From positions 1 through 40,216 of the forward strand of contig JAESRE010000020.1 of NCBI GenBank assembly GCA_016764775.1: a stretch of 40,216 nucleotides of DNA, given 5' to 3'. Source of the DNA: Alphaproteobacteria bacterium. Its GTDB lineage: Bacteria; Pseudomonadota; Alphaproteobacteria; Micavibrionales; Micavibrionaceae. Below are positions 8,324 through 17,119 of this stretch, one piece after another. Made by a program: the position numbers and the translations under genes. The notes under the pieces were generated by a model. It searched no databases. It was not told the origin of the DNA and saw only the letters and a list, made by a program, of their open reading frames with translations. Every line of letters starts with the position of its first letter. Position 1 is the first letter of the stretch.

Positions 8324-10423
8324 ATGTCGGACGCTCTCACAGAATTGCTAACCATACGAGCAAAAGCTACACCAACAATTCCCGACCAAGCACCCTTAAT
8401 TTGTCTTGTTTTGTATCTCTTTCATGAGTACGACAACGAAGAAAAAAGAGTAAAAGAGGTTAATGATCTTTTTTATCATTATCGTGATACAAAATATATG
8501 CAGACATTAAAGGAGATTTTGAAGTCTGATTCAAAATCTCATGAATGTTACGAAAAGGCTACTAAAGCTATAGAGAGCGGCACTATAGAGATTTTTGACA
8601 AGGATTTAGACATAGATATTTTTGAAAATGGCACACAAGAAATATCCAAAGTCTACACGGTCAGTTTTCTAGTATGGGCTGAAGAACAAGGTTACACCAT
8701 ACCCGAATATATAATGCGTGATAATCAGCAGAAAATTGAATATTACCACTATGGCAAATTTTCACGCGAGGAAACAAAAAGAAATTTCCCCAAAGTGAAG
8801 GCAGAGGAAATCAAAAAGCGCCTTTACGAACCATTGTGGCCTATGGCTGATGCATTGCTTTATGCGTTGGGCTATAGAAGCAAACTTAGCAATGAAAAAA
8901 AGATTGGCTTTCTTCGATATAAAGAGAGCGTGAAAAACATCAGAGGGTATGTTGAGGACGCAAAAAAAACAGGAGACTTGAAGCTATTCGAATACGATGA
9001 CCATTTAATGGATGTTGATCAAACGGATATTGAAAAAAAGAGAGAAGAAGCTTTTTTTTCATGCAAAGTTAAGCCTAAAGAATTTGTTCAATGGCTAAGC
9101 GATATGCCCTTGAACCTGCCTATTATTAAGGAGCTTACCTTTGAGTTAGAAACTCCAGATAAACAGAGCATAGATGGACCACTAACGACAAAAGCAAAGA
9201 GGGTTCTTAGCAAAAGAAAAGCCCAACAACAAAAAGGGACGACGACTATGAGCAAAACAGATCAAGCTTATGAATATGACGTAGCTCTCTCATTCGCTGG
9301 TGAAGACAGAGAATATGTTGAAGAAGTAGCGGAACAGCTAAAAGCATCTGAAGTAAAAGTTTTTTACGATAAATTTGAAGAGGTCGATCTATGGGGAAAA
9401 GACCTATACGTCCACTTAGATGAGGTCTACAGAAAAAAAGCGCGCTATTGTGTCATGTTTCTATCCAAACATTATGCTGAAAAGTTATGGACCAATCATG
9501 AACGTGAAAGCGCACAAGCAAGGGCTTTTGAAGACAGCGAATCTTATGTCTTACCTGCACGGTTTGATGACACTGAAATACCAGGGATACGACCTACTAC
9601 AGGTTATCTGCCTATTGCAGATATGGAGCCAAAAGAACTGGCGGCACGAATTACCGACAAACTAAAGGTTGCTGTTATATCAAAACCAGAACCAAGAACT
9701 AAACAATCTGCCACTGACTTTCGTGAAACACCTTCAACGAAATTTAAATGCTTCTATTTTGAAGAAGGAGAGGCATTGGGCCAGGTTGGAGATCCAGACT
9801 TTGACGATAATACTGATTGTGCTTACACAGAAGAAAAAGCATTTTACTTACGTTTGATTCCTACCCAAAAACAAGAAAAACCGCTTCCCGTCACCTCTTT
9901 ATTTGAAGCTGTTAAATCAGGAAAGCTATTTCCATTTCAATCTGGGCATAATTATTTTTACAGCAGAAATAAATATGGAACGATTGCCTTTGATTTAAAA
10001 AACAACACTCAAAACGCAATAAAAAGTTCTGCACAAATTTTCCGTAACGGAGAAATATGGGCAATTAACGCAGCGCATGTAATCAACCATGAAGGTAAAG
10101 TTGTTGTTAGAATCAAGCTATTAGAGGACATCTATATCAAAAGCTTACCCAACTATATTAATTTTGCCAAAGGTATGGGAATAGAGCCACCTTATACCAT
10201 TGAAGCGGGAGCTGTAGGCCTTAATCAAGCGTATTTAGGAGTGCCAAAAGATTATGATGATGGTTTGCGCGGCCCGATCCACGAAAATGAATTAATGTAC
10301 CGAGGAGTTCTGGAGGGCGATAGCGAAGAGGAAATTCAGAGATTTCTTTTAGACTTTTTTGAAGCATTGTTTGATCTTTCAGGGTATCGCAGGCCTGAAA
10401 ACTTCAACAATTTCCCTGAATAA
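8324..10423 (+). CDS. Large TIR-domain protein with unknown flanking domains
   Basis: A 699-residue protein in three parts. Residues 1 to about 305 form a charged N-terminal region I do not recognise. A TIR domain occupies about 313-455 (EYDVALSFAGEDREYVEEVA, then CVMFLSKHYAEKLWTNHERE). The Glu in WTNHERE, near residue 393, is where catalytic TIR NAD-hydrolases have theirs. A C-terminal region of about 230 residues (IFRNGEIWAINAAHVI) recalls tail domains of other defence proteins, though only faintly. In bacteria such proteins usually act as abortive-infection NADases or signal producers. An internal ATG at 9249, just before the TIR domain, might yield a shorter product. The antiphage role is inferred from domain and neighbourhood. 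Confidence 0.85.
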   Translation: MSDALTELLTIRAKATPTIPDQAPLICLVLYLFHEYDNEEKRVKEVNDLFYHYRDTKYMQTLKEILKSDSKSHECYEKATKAIESGTIEIFDKDLDIDIFENGTQEISKVYTVSFLVWAEEQGYTIPEYIMRDNQQKIEYYHYGKFSREETKRNFPKVKAEEIKKRLYEPLWPMADALLYALGYRSKLSNEKKIGFLRYKESVKNIRGYVEDAKKTGDLKLFEYDDHLMDVDQTDIEKKREEAFFSCKVKPKEFVQWLSDMPLNLPIIKELTFELETPDKQSIDGPLTTKAKRVLSKRKAQQQKGTTTMSKTDQAYEYDVALSFAGEDREYVEEVAEQLKASEVKVFYDKFEEVDLWGKDLYVHLDEVYRKKARYCVMFLSKHYAEKLWTNHERESAQARAFEDSESYVLPARFDDTEIPGIRPTTGYLPIADMEPKELAARITDKLKVAVISKPEPRTKQSATDFRETPSTKFKCFYFEEGEALGQVGDPDFDDNTDCAYTEEKAFYLRLIPTQKQEKPLPVTSLFEAVKSGKLFPFQSGHNYFYSRNKYGTIAFDLKNNTQNAIKSSAQIFRNGEIWAINAAHVINHEGKVVVRIKLLEDIYIKSLPNYINFAKGMGIEPPYTIEAGAVGLNQAYLGVPKDYDDGLRGPIHENELMYRGVLEGDSEEEIQRFLLDFFEALFDLSGYRRPENFNNFPE

Positions 10424-10435
10424 AACTTACTTGGT

Positions 10436-11929
10436 TTACCCCTGCACTTTTTCAAGGAGTTCCTTGGAATAAGAAGGGTAACTATGAATATATCTAGCAA
10501 AGGGATGGGATAAACATGAACCTTTGGACACCCACTCTTCAATATCCCAACCGACCTCAATTAACTCCGAAGCCGCAAAGACAAACTCCAAGGTGTCCGT
10601 GAAGAATATGCTGAAGTGTGAGCGATCTTCTGCTGTAAGTTTTTCTTTCTTAGACGGGCCATGAACATAAAAATTACGACAATTTATTGTCTGGTCTATA
10701 ACTAGCTCAAGTTCAGGAAATTTATCAATTTTGTCTGTTATTAATTTAGCCCTGTTCTTTACTCTAGTTTTAAGATTGTGGTTACCAACTCTACCCAATG
10801 CTCCGAGTACACCATCTCTTTCTTGAGTACGCGGTACTTTGTTTAAAGTTTCCCTACACACTTCGATTGCCCTACTTAATGCCGGACACAGAGATTTAGG
10901 GGAGCCGACAGCATTGTCCGGTAGAATATCAAACATGTTGGCGGCCCCTACCAGTCGGTCAATCGTATAATTATTCTGGTTTCTAAAAGATTGAATAAAA
11001 CGAGCACGGCTTTCTTGTCTATCAGACTGGATTTCCAGCCACTCTTTTAAAACCGAAGAAAATTTATCGGGTGCCATCCCCCCATTAACTAAAACATCAG
11101 CAGGATGAGGTTTCCTATCGCTTAAATACTCTTTGTACTCAGGGCGCATACACCAATAAATTTCTAGAGTATCATGATGTTCTTTGGTTTCTGCTGTTTC
11201 AACATATAATCTGGTTACGTTTTGCGGCTGCCCTAAAATAGTTTCTAAAAAACCTAACAAAACATAAAATTTGTTCACCGCTTCCTCAAACTTATGAGGA
11301 TGTTCAAATTCGATATTTACGGGAATATTGTTTTTCATACTGATACCATCGGGTGATGGAAAAGACCACGCGGGTCGATGAGAAGCTGAAATTTTGCCCC
11401 AACATGTATCAGAGCTGAAAACCTCATCTTTCCCCGTGAAATAGAAAATTTCAGGATGCTCTCCTACTTGGAAAGACCTTTCTCGCGTCTCTGAAATTTG
11501 TTCTAAAAGAGCTTTGCTATCGTAATCATCCTTTAATATCGTTCCAAAGGCATCAAAATCGTAAAAAAGACTTGATGCATCCTCTATTACAAAGCCCAAT
11601 GAAAGTATTGTCTCTTGCTCTGGATCAAGATGACTGTCTCCAAAAACAACGTAGTGGGGAAATATATTTGAGAAGAAATATCTTTCACCTGATCGGCTAC
11701 CACTTCCTGGAGCCTCTGGTGTTACACAATCAATTAATGATATTTTTTCTTTGTCATTAAGAACGCCGTGAATAGATTTTCCGTTAACTTCGAGTAAATT
11801 AAAAAATTCTTTTGAGTAAAGTTCAAGGCTCGTACGCCCCCCATCTAAACTGAGCTGCCCTGCTAGGGGCATTGAATGAAATGGGATATCAAATTCACCA
11901 AATTTAGCACTACCTTCGTATTGTTTCAT
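10436..11929 (-). CDS. ApeA-like HEPN-domain protein
   Basis: About 497 residues. The N-terminal half has the pattern of the ApeA N-terminal domain (SMPLAGQLSLDGGRTSLELY, then KSIHGVLNDKEKISLIDC). The C-terminal half is a helical HEPN domain with the RNase signature Rx4H (R418-NFYV-H423, in NCRNFYVHG). ApeA proteins are known single-gene antiphage factors thought to act by RNA cleavage. The open frame extends to a TTG at 11947, but the ATG at 11929 has a better upstream GUAGG. It is the last gene of a tight operon behind the AlbA_2 and HerA genes, and convergent with the TIR gene (12-bp gap). Confidence 0.82.
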   Translation of the reverse strand: MKQYEGSAKFGEFDIPFHSMPLAGQLSLDGGRTSLELYSKEFFNLLEVNGKSIHGVLNDKEKISLIDCVTPEAPGSGSRSGERYFFSNIFPHYVVFGDSHLDPEQETILSLGFVIEDASSLFYDFDAFGTILKDDYDSKALLEQISETRERSFQVGEHPEIFYFTGKDEVFSSDTCWGKISASHRPAWSFPSPDGISMKNNIPVNIEFEHPHKFEEAVNKFYVLLGFLETILGQPQNVTRLYVETAETKEHHDTLEIYWCMRPEYKEYLSDRKPHPADVLVNGGMAPDKFSSVLKEWLEIQSDRQESRARFIQSFRNQNNYTIDRLVGAANMFDILPDNAVGSPKSLCPALSRAIEVCRETLNKVPRTQERDGVLGALGRVGNHNLKTRVKNRAKLITDKIDKFPELELVIDQTINCRNFYVHGPSKKEKLTAEDRSHFSIFFTDTLEFVFAASELIEVGWDIEEWVSKGSCLSHPFARYIHSYPSYSKELLEKVQG

Positions 11930-11957
11930 GAACCTACACTTTGCCAATTAACTTTAT

Positions 11958-13226
11958 CTAAAATAACGACTTCCTGTTTCGGCTTTGTATCTCTTCTGGA
12001 AGCATCTTCATTGAAGAGGCTCCTTTGCGAACATATGCTGTTCGCTCTCCTCTGACAGTATTTATATCATCTACAGGCTCTACGGAGATAATGACGACTG
12101 GTTTTGAAAAAATTGTTTCACAATGCACGGTAAAACAGCCATCTTTCGTTATGTTTTCTTTAAGTCGCTTCTTTATATCGGCAATGTATCTATCTATTGC
12201 TTGATTAATTTCGCATTTATAATCTTTGCGCAAAGTAACCGTAATATCCTCTACTTCAGCATTATCATTCACCCCTATAAATAAATATCCCCCCTCAGCA
12301 TTAGAAAAAGCACACACGGTTCTAATGATTTGATAAAATTTAGAATTCTGGTTTGCCTGAAGCGCAATATATGGCTTGAACTCACATTGACTCCCCTCAC
12401 CTTCCTGAATTATTGGCCCGTAATCGTTATATCCGTCCACCTCCCTCATATCCTTGGATGAAAGATAAACATGAGGCCATTCGGAAGAAGACATGTAGTC
12501 CAGAACTTCTTCTTGTTTATTAAGCAAAAACAGTTCAACAGTTTCTATTTCATCGATGGGGACATTTTCTTGTAGCTTAAACGTTTTTATATCTCTCCGA
12601 TTTATCTCGCCAACCAAGCAAATCTCTTTATCCCTGACATCAATCGAAAGAGAATTATCCTCTATTGATATTCTGTTTCTTGTATCTTCTAGACCTATTA
12701 AAAAACCGCCTTCTTTAGAATCTTTTCGATCTAATGGCCCTAATAAATCTAGAAAATCTCTTATATGTTTTTTAGCAGAAGAGTGGAATTTGGCTTGATA
12801 ACCGATAAGTTTAGTGTCGTTAAAGTTGTTGGCATTAGATACCTTAGATGTATAAACCCTAACAGGATATTTTGTTTTTGAAGCATGACTTGGAATGAGC
12901 TCTTCTTCCCAATTTGCATCTTCTGAGAATTTGATATCCGGCATGTCCTTGTGTAAGGAATAGCCAGAATATAGCTGTTCTATGACCTCTGATAGAGTGC
13001 CCTCTAAAGTCTTTCTTGCAAAACAGAAACCTTTATATCTTTCTTCATAATCAGATTGTGCGTCATTGCTTACCGAACAAGTTCCAACCAAGTATTTCCA
13101 TTTATCACCCTCATGTATGAAAATGGCTTTTAAACAAAAGTGCTGTTTATTACCAGTTCCAGGAATAGTTTTAGCCCTCTCAAGCAGCTCATTTTTCCTT
13201 ATGTTTAATTTACGCACAAACTCCAT
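11958..13226 (-). CDS. AlbA_2/Schlafen-type putative nucleic-acid-binding protein
   Basis: A 422-residue protein. The last 150 residues match the AlbA_2 (Schlafen AlbA_2/AAA_4-type) domain: EGEGSQCEFKPYIAL with the conserved ExK, then VCAFSNAEGGYLFIGVNDN, and near the end ERTAYVRKGASSMKM. This domain binds or cleaves RNA or DNA in some relatives. The first 270 residues are not recognised. The ATG at 13226 is chosen over TTG 13227-13229 because AGAGG lies at the right distance. It is the middle gene of the operon, 12 bp from HerA and about 28 bp from the apeA-like ATG. A defence role is inferred. Confidence 0.8.
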   Translation of the reverse strand: MEFVRKLNIRKNELLERAKTIPGTGNKQHFCLKAIFIHEGDKWKYLVGTCSVSNDAQSDYEERYKGFCFARKTLEGTLSEVIEQLYSGYSLHKDMPDIKFSEDANWEEELIPSHASKTKYPVRVYTSKVSNANNFNDTKLIGYQAKFHSSAKKHIRDFLDLLGPLDRKDSKEGGFLIGLEDTRNRISIEDNSLSIDVRDKEICLVGEINRRDIKTFKLQENVPIDEIETVELFLLNKQEEVLDYMSSSEWPHVYLSSKDMREVDGYNDYGPIIQEGEGSQCEFKPYIALQANQNSKFYQIIRTVCAFSNAEGGYLFIGVNDNAEVEDITVTLRKDYKCEINQAIDRYIADIKKRLKENITKDGCFTVHCETIFSKPVVIISVEPVDDINTVRGERTAYVRKGASSMKMLPEEIQSRNRKSLF

Positions 13227-13238
13227 CAAAACCTCTGT

Positions 13239-15224
13239 TTAATTCTCTTCTATATCAGGAACTCGGAAAATCATAGGTATGTTCGCTTTGAAAGCTTTAC
13301 CTACTGCAATCGCGGTTCTATCCTCAAGGCTTGGTAAAGCCTTAATCATGTCTGGCCCAAGGTAGTTGGCAAGAAATTCGCTACTCGTATTGTCAAACTG
13401 TCTAAAGGCAATAATCGTATTACATTGAGTAAGAATGGTCTTGGCTACATTTGCGGTTCTCTGAGCAATAACGATAAAGCCAACCTCGTATTTTCGACCT
13501 TGAAGAGCTATTTGAGCAATCCGATTTACAATATTTTGATATTCTCTTTCAGATATGAAATTCCATTCGGGAACAACCGTATGGGCTTCTTCTAAAACAA
13601 TGCATATCTTTTGCAAATTCTCATTCGCCTTGTTTTCCTTTGCTATTAGAAAAATGTTATTGAAAAAAGCGTCTATTGCTCTGAACATGCCTGCACTGTC
13701 AGCCATATCAGGTATCTCAAAAATAGCGGCTTTCTCATCTGAATCTAAAAAGGATTTGATCCTTGATTTATAGTCTGCAAGCTTTGTCCCAGAAGGAATT
13801 ATTAGTTTGGGTGCTAAATCACTTTGAAGCTTGTCTTTGTGCTCACCAGTAAAGTCAACAATGATCGCTTTTGTATCATTTTCAACAATGTCTTTAATGA
13901 GTTGTCTGGAGAAAACAGATTTACCAACTCCAGTAACGCCTAAAATGGCGGTGTGGTGTGTTACAGCTTCATCCATGCGAAGAATTGCAGGGTAATTTGT
14001 ATCAGGAATAGACCCCACAACAGTTTCACCTTCCCCAGCATTAACTTCGTCTATGGAAGGAGCTACATAAACAGGGGAGTTTATTTCAGGAACCCAGCCA
14101 AACTTCTCAAAAGTTGTTTTATCTGCATTCCAAACCCCTAACTGCACAGCCTCACCTACAATAAAACCACTTTCATTCTTCGATTCTAGCGTTTCAACTT
14201 CCGTAATGCCCTGTACAACTTGATACAGAACAGGTGTATTTCGGATGTTTACAGTAAGAAGGGCTCCCTCGGAAATTGTACCCATCTTAGCATATTGGCC
14301 GTATTCAAAACGAAGTCTTTGTATCGTTGAGCCATCGATAACCACCCCAACAAATCTATCAAGAAACTCGGGCTTTTCCTCGTTTTGTTCTAGCTTGTAA
14401 AGGATGTTGTCTTTTTTAATTTCATCCTCAGGATACTCTGCAAAGGCTTGCCTGATTTCGTTATTAGAGAGAACCTTTACCCACTGCTCTTGGTTTAGAA
14501 AGTAATTATCTACAATCATGCCGCGATGAAGCGTTTTTTCAGAGCCCATAGCATATCGAAACTGAACAAAATCAAATCTCTTTACGGGCACACGTTTTGT
14601 AAACAGTTTTGTAAGAAATATATTTCTTGATTGAACGCCGATGATTTCTCCAATGTCATTTCCTGCCCTATGTTTCTTAATGCTGATTTCATCAATAAAT
14701 TTTTTAGGCTCACAAAATAAAATTAAAGAGGAAAACAAAAAAAGAAGTAAGAACTCGATTGATTGCGAGTCCACATAGAAAAGCATTGTGAGTATGAACA
14801 GCCCTCCGTACAGCACTTTAGCGTTACCAAAATGAACAGCAAATTTTTTCAAAATTGAAGAGAGTGTGTTTTCAAAAGATTTTTCGCTCTTATCCGAGTC
14901 CAGCAAAAACAGAGCGGTAAAAGAAGAAAATAGAAGCACCAGATTGTAAGAATAAAAAATAGTGTACCAAATCCCCATTTTATCTAAGTGCTCTCTCAAA
15001 GGTGAGAGCATAAGCAAAATAGCGATATTGGATGCTAATACATCAGCAGGTTTTGTGAAGAAATGCTCTACGAACAAAATGCTAAACGCCAGCATCATGA
15101 GGCAAGCAAACAGTATTGTGTCCGTCTGCCCTACAGGGATTATATTTCCAGAACTTAGATAAAACAGCCCGAAAATCCCTAGTATAAAAAATAAAAACAA
15201 GACAATCCTATTTTGTCTGGTCAT
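13239..15224 (-). CDS. Membrane-anchored HerA/FtsK-type ATPase
   Basis: A 661-residue protein. About 200 N-terminal residues contain five or six hydrophobic segments (e.g. IVLFLFFILGIFGLFYLSSG), so it is anchored in the inner membrane. The C-terminal half is a DUF87/HerA-type motor: Walker A GVTGVGKS near 428-435, Walker B ICIVLEEAH near 540-548, and a FIVIAQRTANVAKT sensor region. HerA-family hexamers translocate DNA and in defence systems pair with nucleases or NADases (HerA-NurA, HerA-Sir2, HerA-DUF4297). The ATG follows a GTGAGG site. It is the first gene of the three-gene operon. The transmembrane part suggests membrane or incoming-DNA surveillance, by inference. Confidence 0.88.
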   Translation of the reverse strand: MTRQNRIVLFLFFILGIFGLFYLSSGNIIPVGQTDTILFACLMMLAFSILFVEHFFTKPADVLASNIAILLMLSPLREHLDKMGIWYTIFYSYNLVLLFSSFTALFLLDSDKSEKSFENTLSSILKKFAVHFGNAKVLYGGLFILTMLFYVDSQSIEFLLLFLFSSLILFCEPKKFIDEISIKKHRAGNDIGEIIGVQSRNIFLTKLFTKRVPVKRFDFVQFRYAMGSEKTLHRGMIVDNYFLNQEQWVKVLSNNEIRQAFAEYPEDEIKKDNILYKLEQNEEKPEFLDRFVGVVIDGSTIQRLRFEYGQYAKMGTISEGALLTVNIRNTPVLYQVVQGITEVETLESKNESGFIVGEAVQLGVWNADKTTFEKFGWVPEINSPVYVAPSIDEVNAGEGETVVGSIPDTNYPAILRMDEAVTHHTAILGVTGVGKSVFSRQLIKDIVENDTKAIIVDFTGEHKDKLQSDLAPKLIIPSGTKLADYKSRIKSFLDSDEKAAIFEIPDMADSAGMFRAIDAFFNNIFLIAKENKANENLQKICIVLEEAHTVVPEWNFISEREYQNIVNRIAQIALQGRKYEVGFIVIAQRTANVAKTILTQCNTIIAFRQFDNTSSEFLANYLGPDMIKALPSLEDRTAIAVGKAFKANIPMIFRVPDIEEN

Positions 15225-15263
15225 TACGCCTCACTTTCTCAGGGTATGATTATCAATACCACT

Positions 15264-15521
15264 TTAAAGTACAGATTTCATTGTAATTTCTGCTCTTTTA
15301 CGCCAATACCCAGCAAGATTGTTCATTTTGAGCGATCTGGGGCGTAGTAACCCCTCCATCGCGGCCCAAGACAGCATCGGGCCGTTATCAATGATGCTGC
15401 TTTCTCGACTTATGTCGGGGAGGCGGCGAAATACAATAGCGTTCGCGTGAATACGCTGCGCCGTTCGATGGACGGTTACTAACTCCCCGGCTCTTGAGAG
15501 AAATCTCAGAGCCGTTTTCAC
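15264..15521 (-). CDS. Uncertain small ORF upstream of the HerA operon
   Basis: An 85-codon frame with a GTG start, rich in Arg and Leu (LSRAGELVTVHRTAQRIHAN, then SWAAMEGLLRPRSLKMNN). Its base composition is GC-richer than its neighbours, which suggests different ancestry. There is no ribosome binding site and no recognised domain. It ends 40 bp before the HerA start on the same strand, so the stretch may instead hold the operon's leader. I list it because the frame is open in an otherwise gene-poor 550-bp stretch, but it may not be translated. Confidence 0.3.
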   Translation of the reverse strand: MKTALRFLSRAGELVTVHRTAQRIHANAIVFRRLPDISRESSIIDNGPMLSWAAMEGLLRPRSLKMNNLAGYWRKRAEITMKSVL

Positions 15522-15617
15522 ATACAGAAGGGAGTTTGAGATGATAAATATTCTAAAAAATAAAGCTGTTTACGAGAAGGCAGGGCAATACTTCGCGCAT
15601 GGCTTGTTTGTCTCCTG

Positions 15618-15769
15618 TCATTTTGAAGCCTCATTCATAGCAACAACATTATCTTCCTCAACGATCTGCATATCAGGAAAATGGGAACCAATAGCAGTGT
15701 GCCTCAAATACGGAAATTTATAGCCTGCTGCAAATGAAGCGGCTCTATCTGCCCTTCAATAACAGCCAT
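15618..15769 (-). pseudogene. Frameshifted small gene behind fic
   Basis: Two bases after the Fic stop codon, reading leftward, an ATG opens a frame beginning MAVIEGQIEPLHLQQAINF. It stops after about 20 codons. The protein-like text continues in another frame as YLRHTAIGSHFPDM and ends ...AMNEASK at a TGA (15618-15620). The two parts together look like one protein of about 50 residues broken by a frameshift around 15705-15710. A further ATGA-coupled frame follows. It may be a remnant of a Fic partner or of an unrelated gene. No family is recognised. Confidence 0.35.
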
Positions 15770-15771
15770 AT

Positions 15772-16881
15772 TTAATCCATATTCACCTTATAGCGAACGC
15801 TACGCCCGCCGCCTTCAGGAATTAAAACACCCATTTCTTTTAAGTCCTGCAAATCTCTAGTTGCAGTGGCTTTAGAGGCTTTAGTTATAGCCATGTATTT
15901 TTTAGCACTCATTCCGCCCTCAAAGCTATCCGGCCCGTCTTCCAGCATACGCCGGACGACTTTTAACTGCCGCTCATTCATAGTCTTTTCAAAACGATCA
16001 AATAGCTTCGTCTTTTTGAGCGTGAAGTTGATTTTTTCCTCTGCCTGAATTTGTGCGTCCAGACACGTCTGCACGAAGTATTCAACCCAAGCAGTTGCAT
16101 CGAGCGTGTATTGCGCGGCATTGAGAGCATCATAGTAAGCATTTCTATTGGCTTCTATAGAAGCAGAAAGGCTTAGTAAAATTGGCCTCCCCACCCCTTG
16201 AGAAAGCGCTTTTTCCGATATGGCCCGGCCTATACGTCCGTTACCATCTTCAAACGGGTGAATACTCTCAAAATAAACATGCGCCAGAGCCGAACGGACA
16301 GGCGACTTGTCGATTTCCTTATCACCATTTGGTGCAGTGTCATTATACCACCTGATAAACGCTTTCATTTCATCAGAAACGCGTGCAGATGGTGGCGCTT
16401 CATAATGAACTTTTTCTTTTCCGAACGGACCGGAGATGATTTGCATCGGATCTTCATGTGTGCGCCACGCGCCTTTCTTAATCCGTTTGTCCCCGACCAT
16501 AAGAGTTTCATGCCATTCAAAGAGCATCTTTTCGCTCAGTGCTTCATTGTAATGATCTCGCACAGCGACCATAAGCGCAGCAGCACCTTCCGCCCTTTTA
16601 TCATTCACCTGCTCTTTTGGTGCTGATAACCCTAGGTTATTACGGATAGAAGATTTTACATCCCTGCGGCTGATATACTCGCCCTCTATCTCGGAAGTCT
16701 TTACAGCTTCGGACACCATCATTTCGATGACCGTCTCCATCCTCGCAGCCTCAGCCAGTCCTTCAATAAGGCCGCTCACACGGCCTGTCCTCTCCGCGAA
16801 CGCGAAGAGGTTCTTTTCTGTTGTGGCCGTTAATTCGTAAGTGAAATTCGGCCAATCTTTAAGTTGCCAATTATAACTCAT
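15772..16881 (-). CDS. fic: Fic-domain protein with winged-helix tail
   Basis: A 369-residue Fic protein, which typically transfers AMP from ATP to a target. The active-site motif HPFEDGNGRIGR is at about 208-219, with catalytic His and the phosphate-binding GNGR. The autoinhibitory motif (S/T)xxxE(G/N) is at about 61-66 (TSEIEG), making it a class II Fic. A C-terminal winged helix-turn-helix (ITKASKATATRDLQDLKEMG) could bind DNA. The ATG at 16881 is chosen; the open frame continues upstream, but those codons only translate the operator repeats. TATAAT lies 6 nt before this ATG, so the mRNA may be leaderless. Autoregulation is plausible. Confidence 0.92.
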   Translation of the reverse strand: MSYNWQLKDWPNFTYELTATTEKNLFAFAERTGRVSGLIEGLAEAARMETVIEMMVSEAVKTSEIEGEYISRRDVKSSIRNNLGLSAPKEQVNDKRAEGAAALMVAVRDHYNEALSEKMLFEWHETLMVGDKRIKKGAWRTHEDPMQIISGPFGKEKVHYEAPPSARVSDEMKAFIRWYNDTAPNGDKEIDKSPVRSALAHVYFESIHPFEDGNGRIGRAISEKALSQGVGRPILLSLSASIEANRNAYYDALNAAQYTLDATAWVEYFVQTCLDAQIQAEEKINFTLKKTKLFDRFEKTMNERQLKVVRRMLEDGPDSFEGGMSAKKYMAITKASKATATRDLQDLKEMGVLIPEGGGRSVRYKVNMD

Positions 16882-16908
16882 GAGCCGATTATAACACCTA
16901 TTCGGCTC
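16882..16908. promoter_or_regulatory. fic operator-like palindrome, proximal copy
   Basis: A 27-bp inverted repeat GAGCCGA-N13-TCGGCTC directly abuts the fic start codon. On the minus strand it contains TATAAT, so operator and -10 box overlap. A second copy lies 45 bp upstream of it. Confidence 0.65.
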
Positions 16909-16926
16909 AATAAACAGCAATAATAT

Positions 16927-16953
16927 GAGCCGATTATAGGGCTTATTCGGCTC
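16927..16953. promoter_or_regulatory. fic operator-like palindrome, distal copy
   Basis: The same 27-bp palindrome GAGCCGA-N13-TCGGCTC, again with a minus-strand TATAAT inside. Its 45-bp offset from the proximal copy would place two dimers near the same DNA face. The winged-helix tail of Fic is a candidate binder, by inference. Confidence 0.6.
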
Positions 16954-17119
16954 AAAGAGAGAAATAAAAAGAAGGTATAAACGGAGAAAACAAGAGATAA
17001 ACCCTTTATTTTCAATCATTAAAACGTAAAATTAGATTTATAAGATTCGAGAGCCCCTAACCTCCGTAACTTAAATTTAATCCCCTCATAGCTATCCTGA
17101 AAGAAGGGAAGTGTTAATA

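Noticed and set aside
15541-15723. A 60-codon forward ORF starting MINILKNKAVYEKAG
   Set aside because: It has a GGGAG upstream but overlaps the more protein-like broken frame on the other strand, and its composition (many Ser, Cys, Ile) looks like antisense noise. It remains open but weak.
16882-17019. A 46-residue N-terminal extension of the Fic protein
   Set aside because: The extra codons only translate the two palindromic repeats (EPNKPYNRLI and EPNRCYNRLM), and the family alignment begins at the ATG at 16881.
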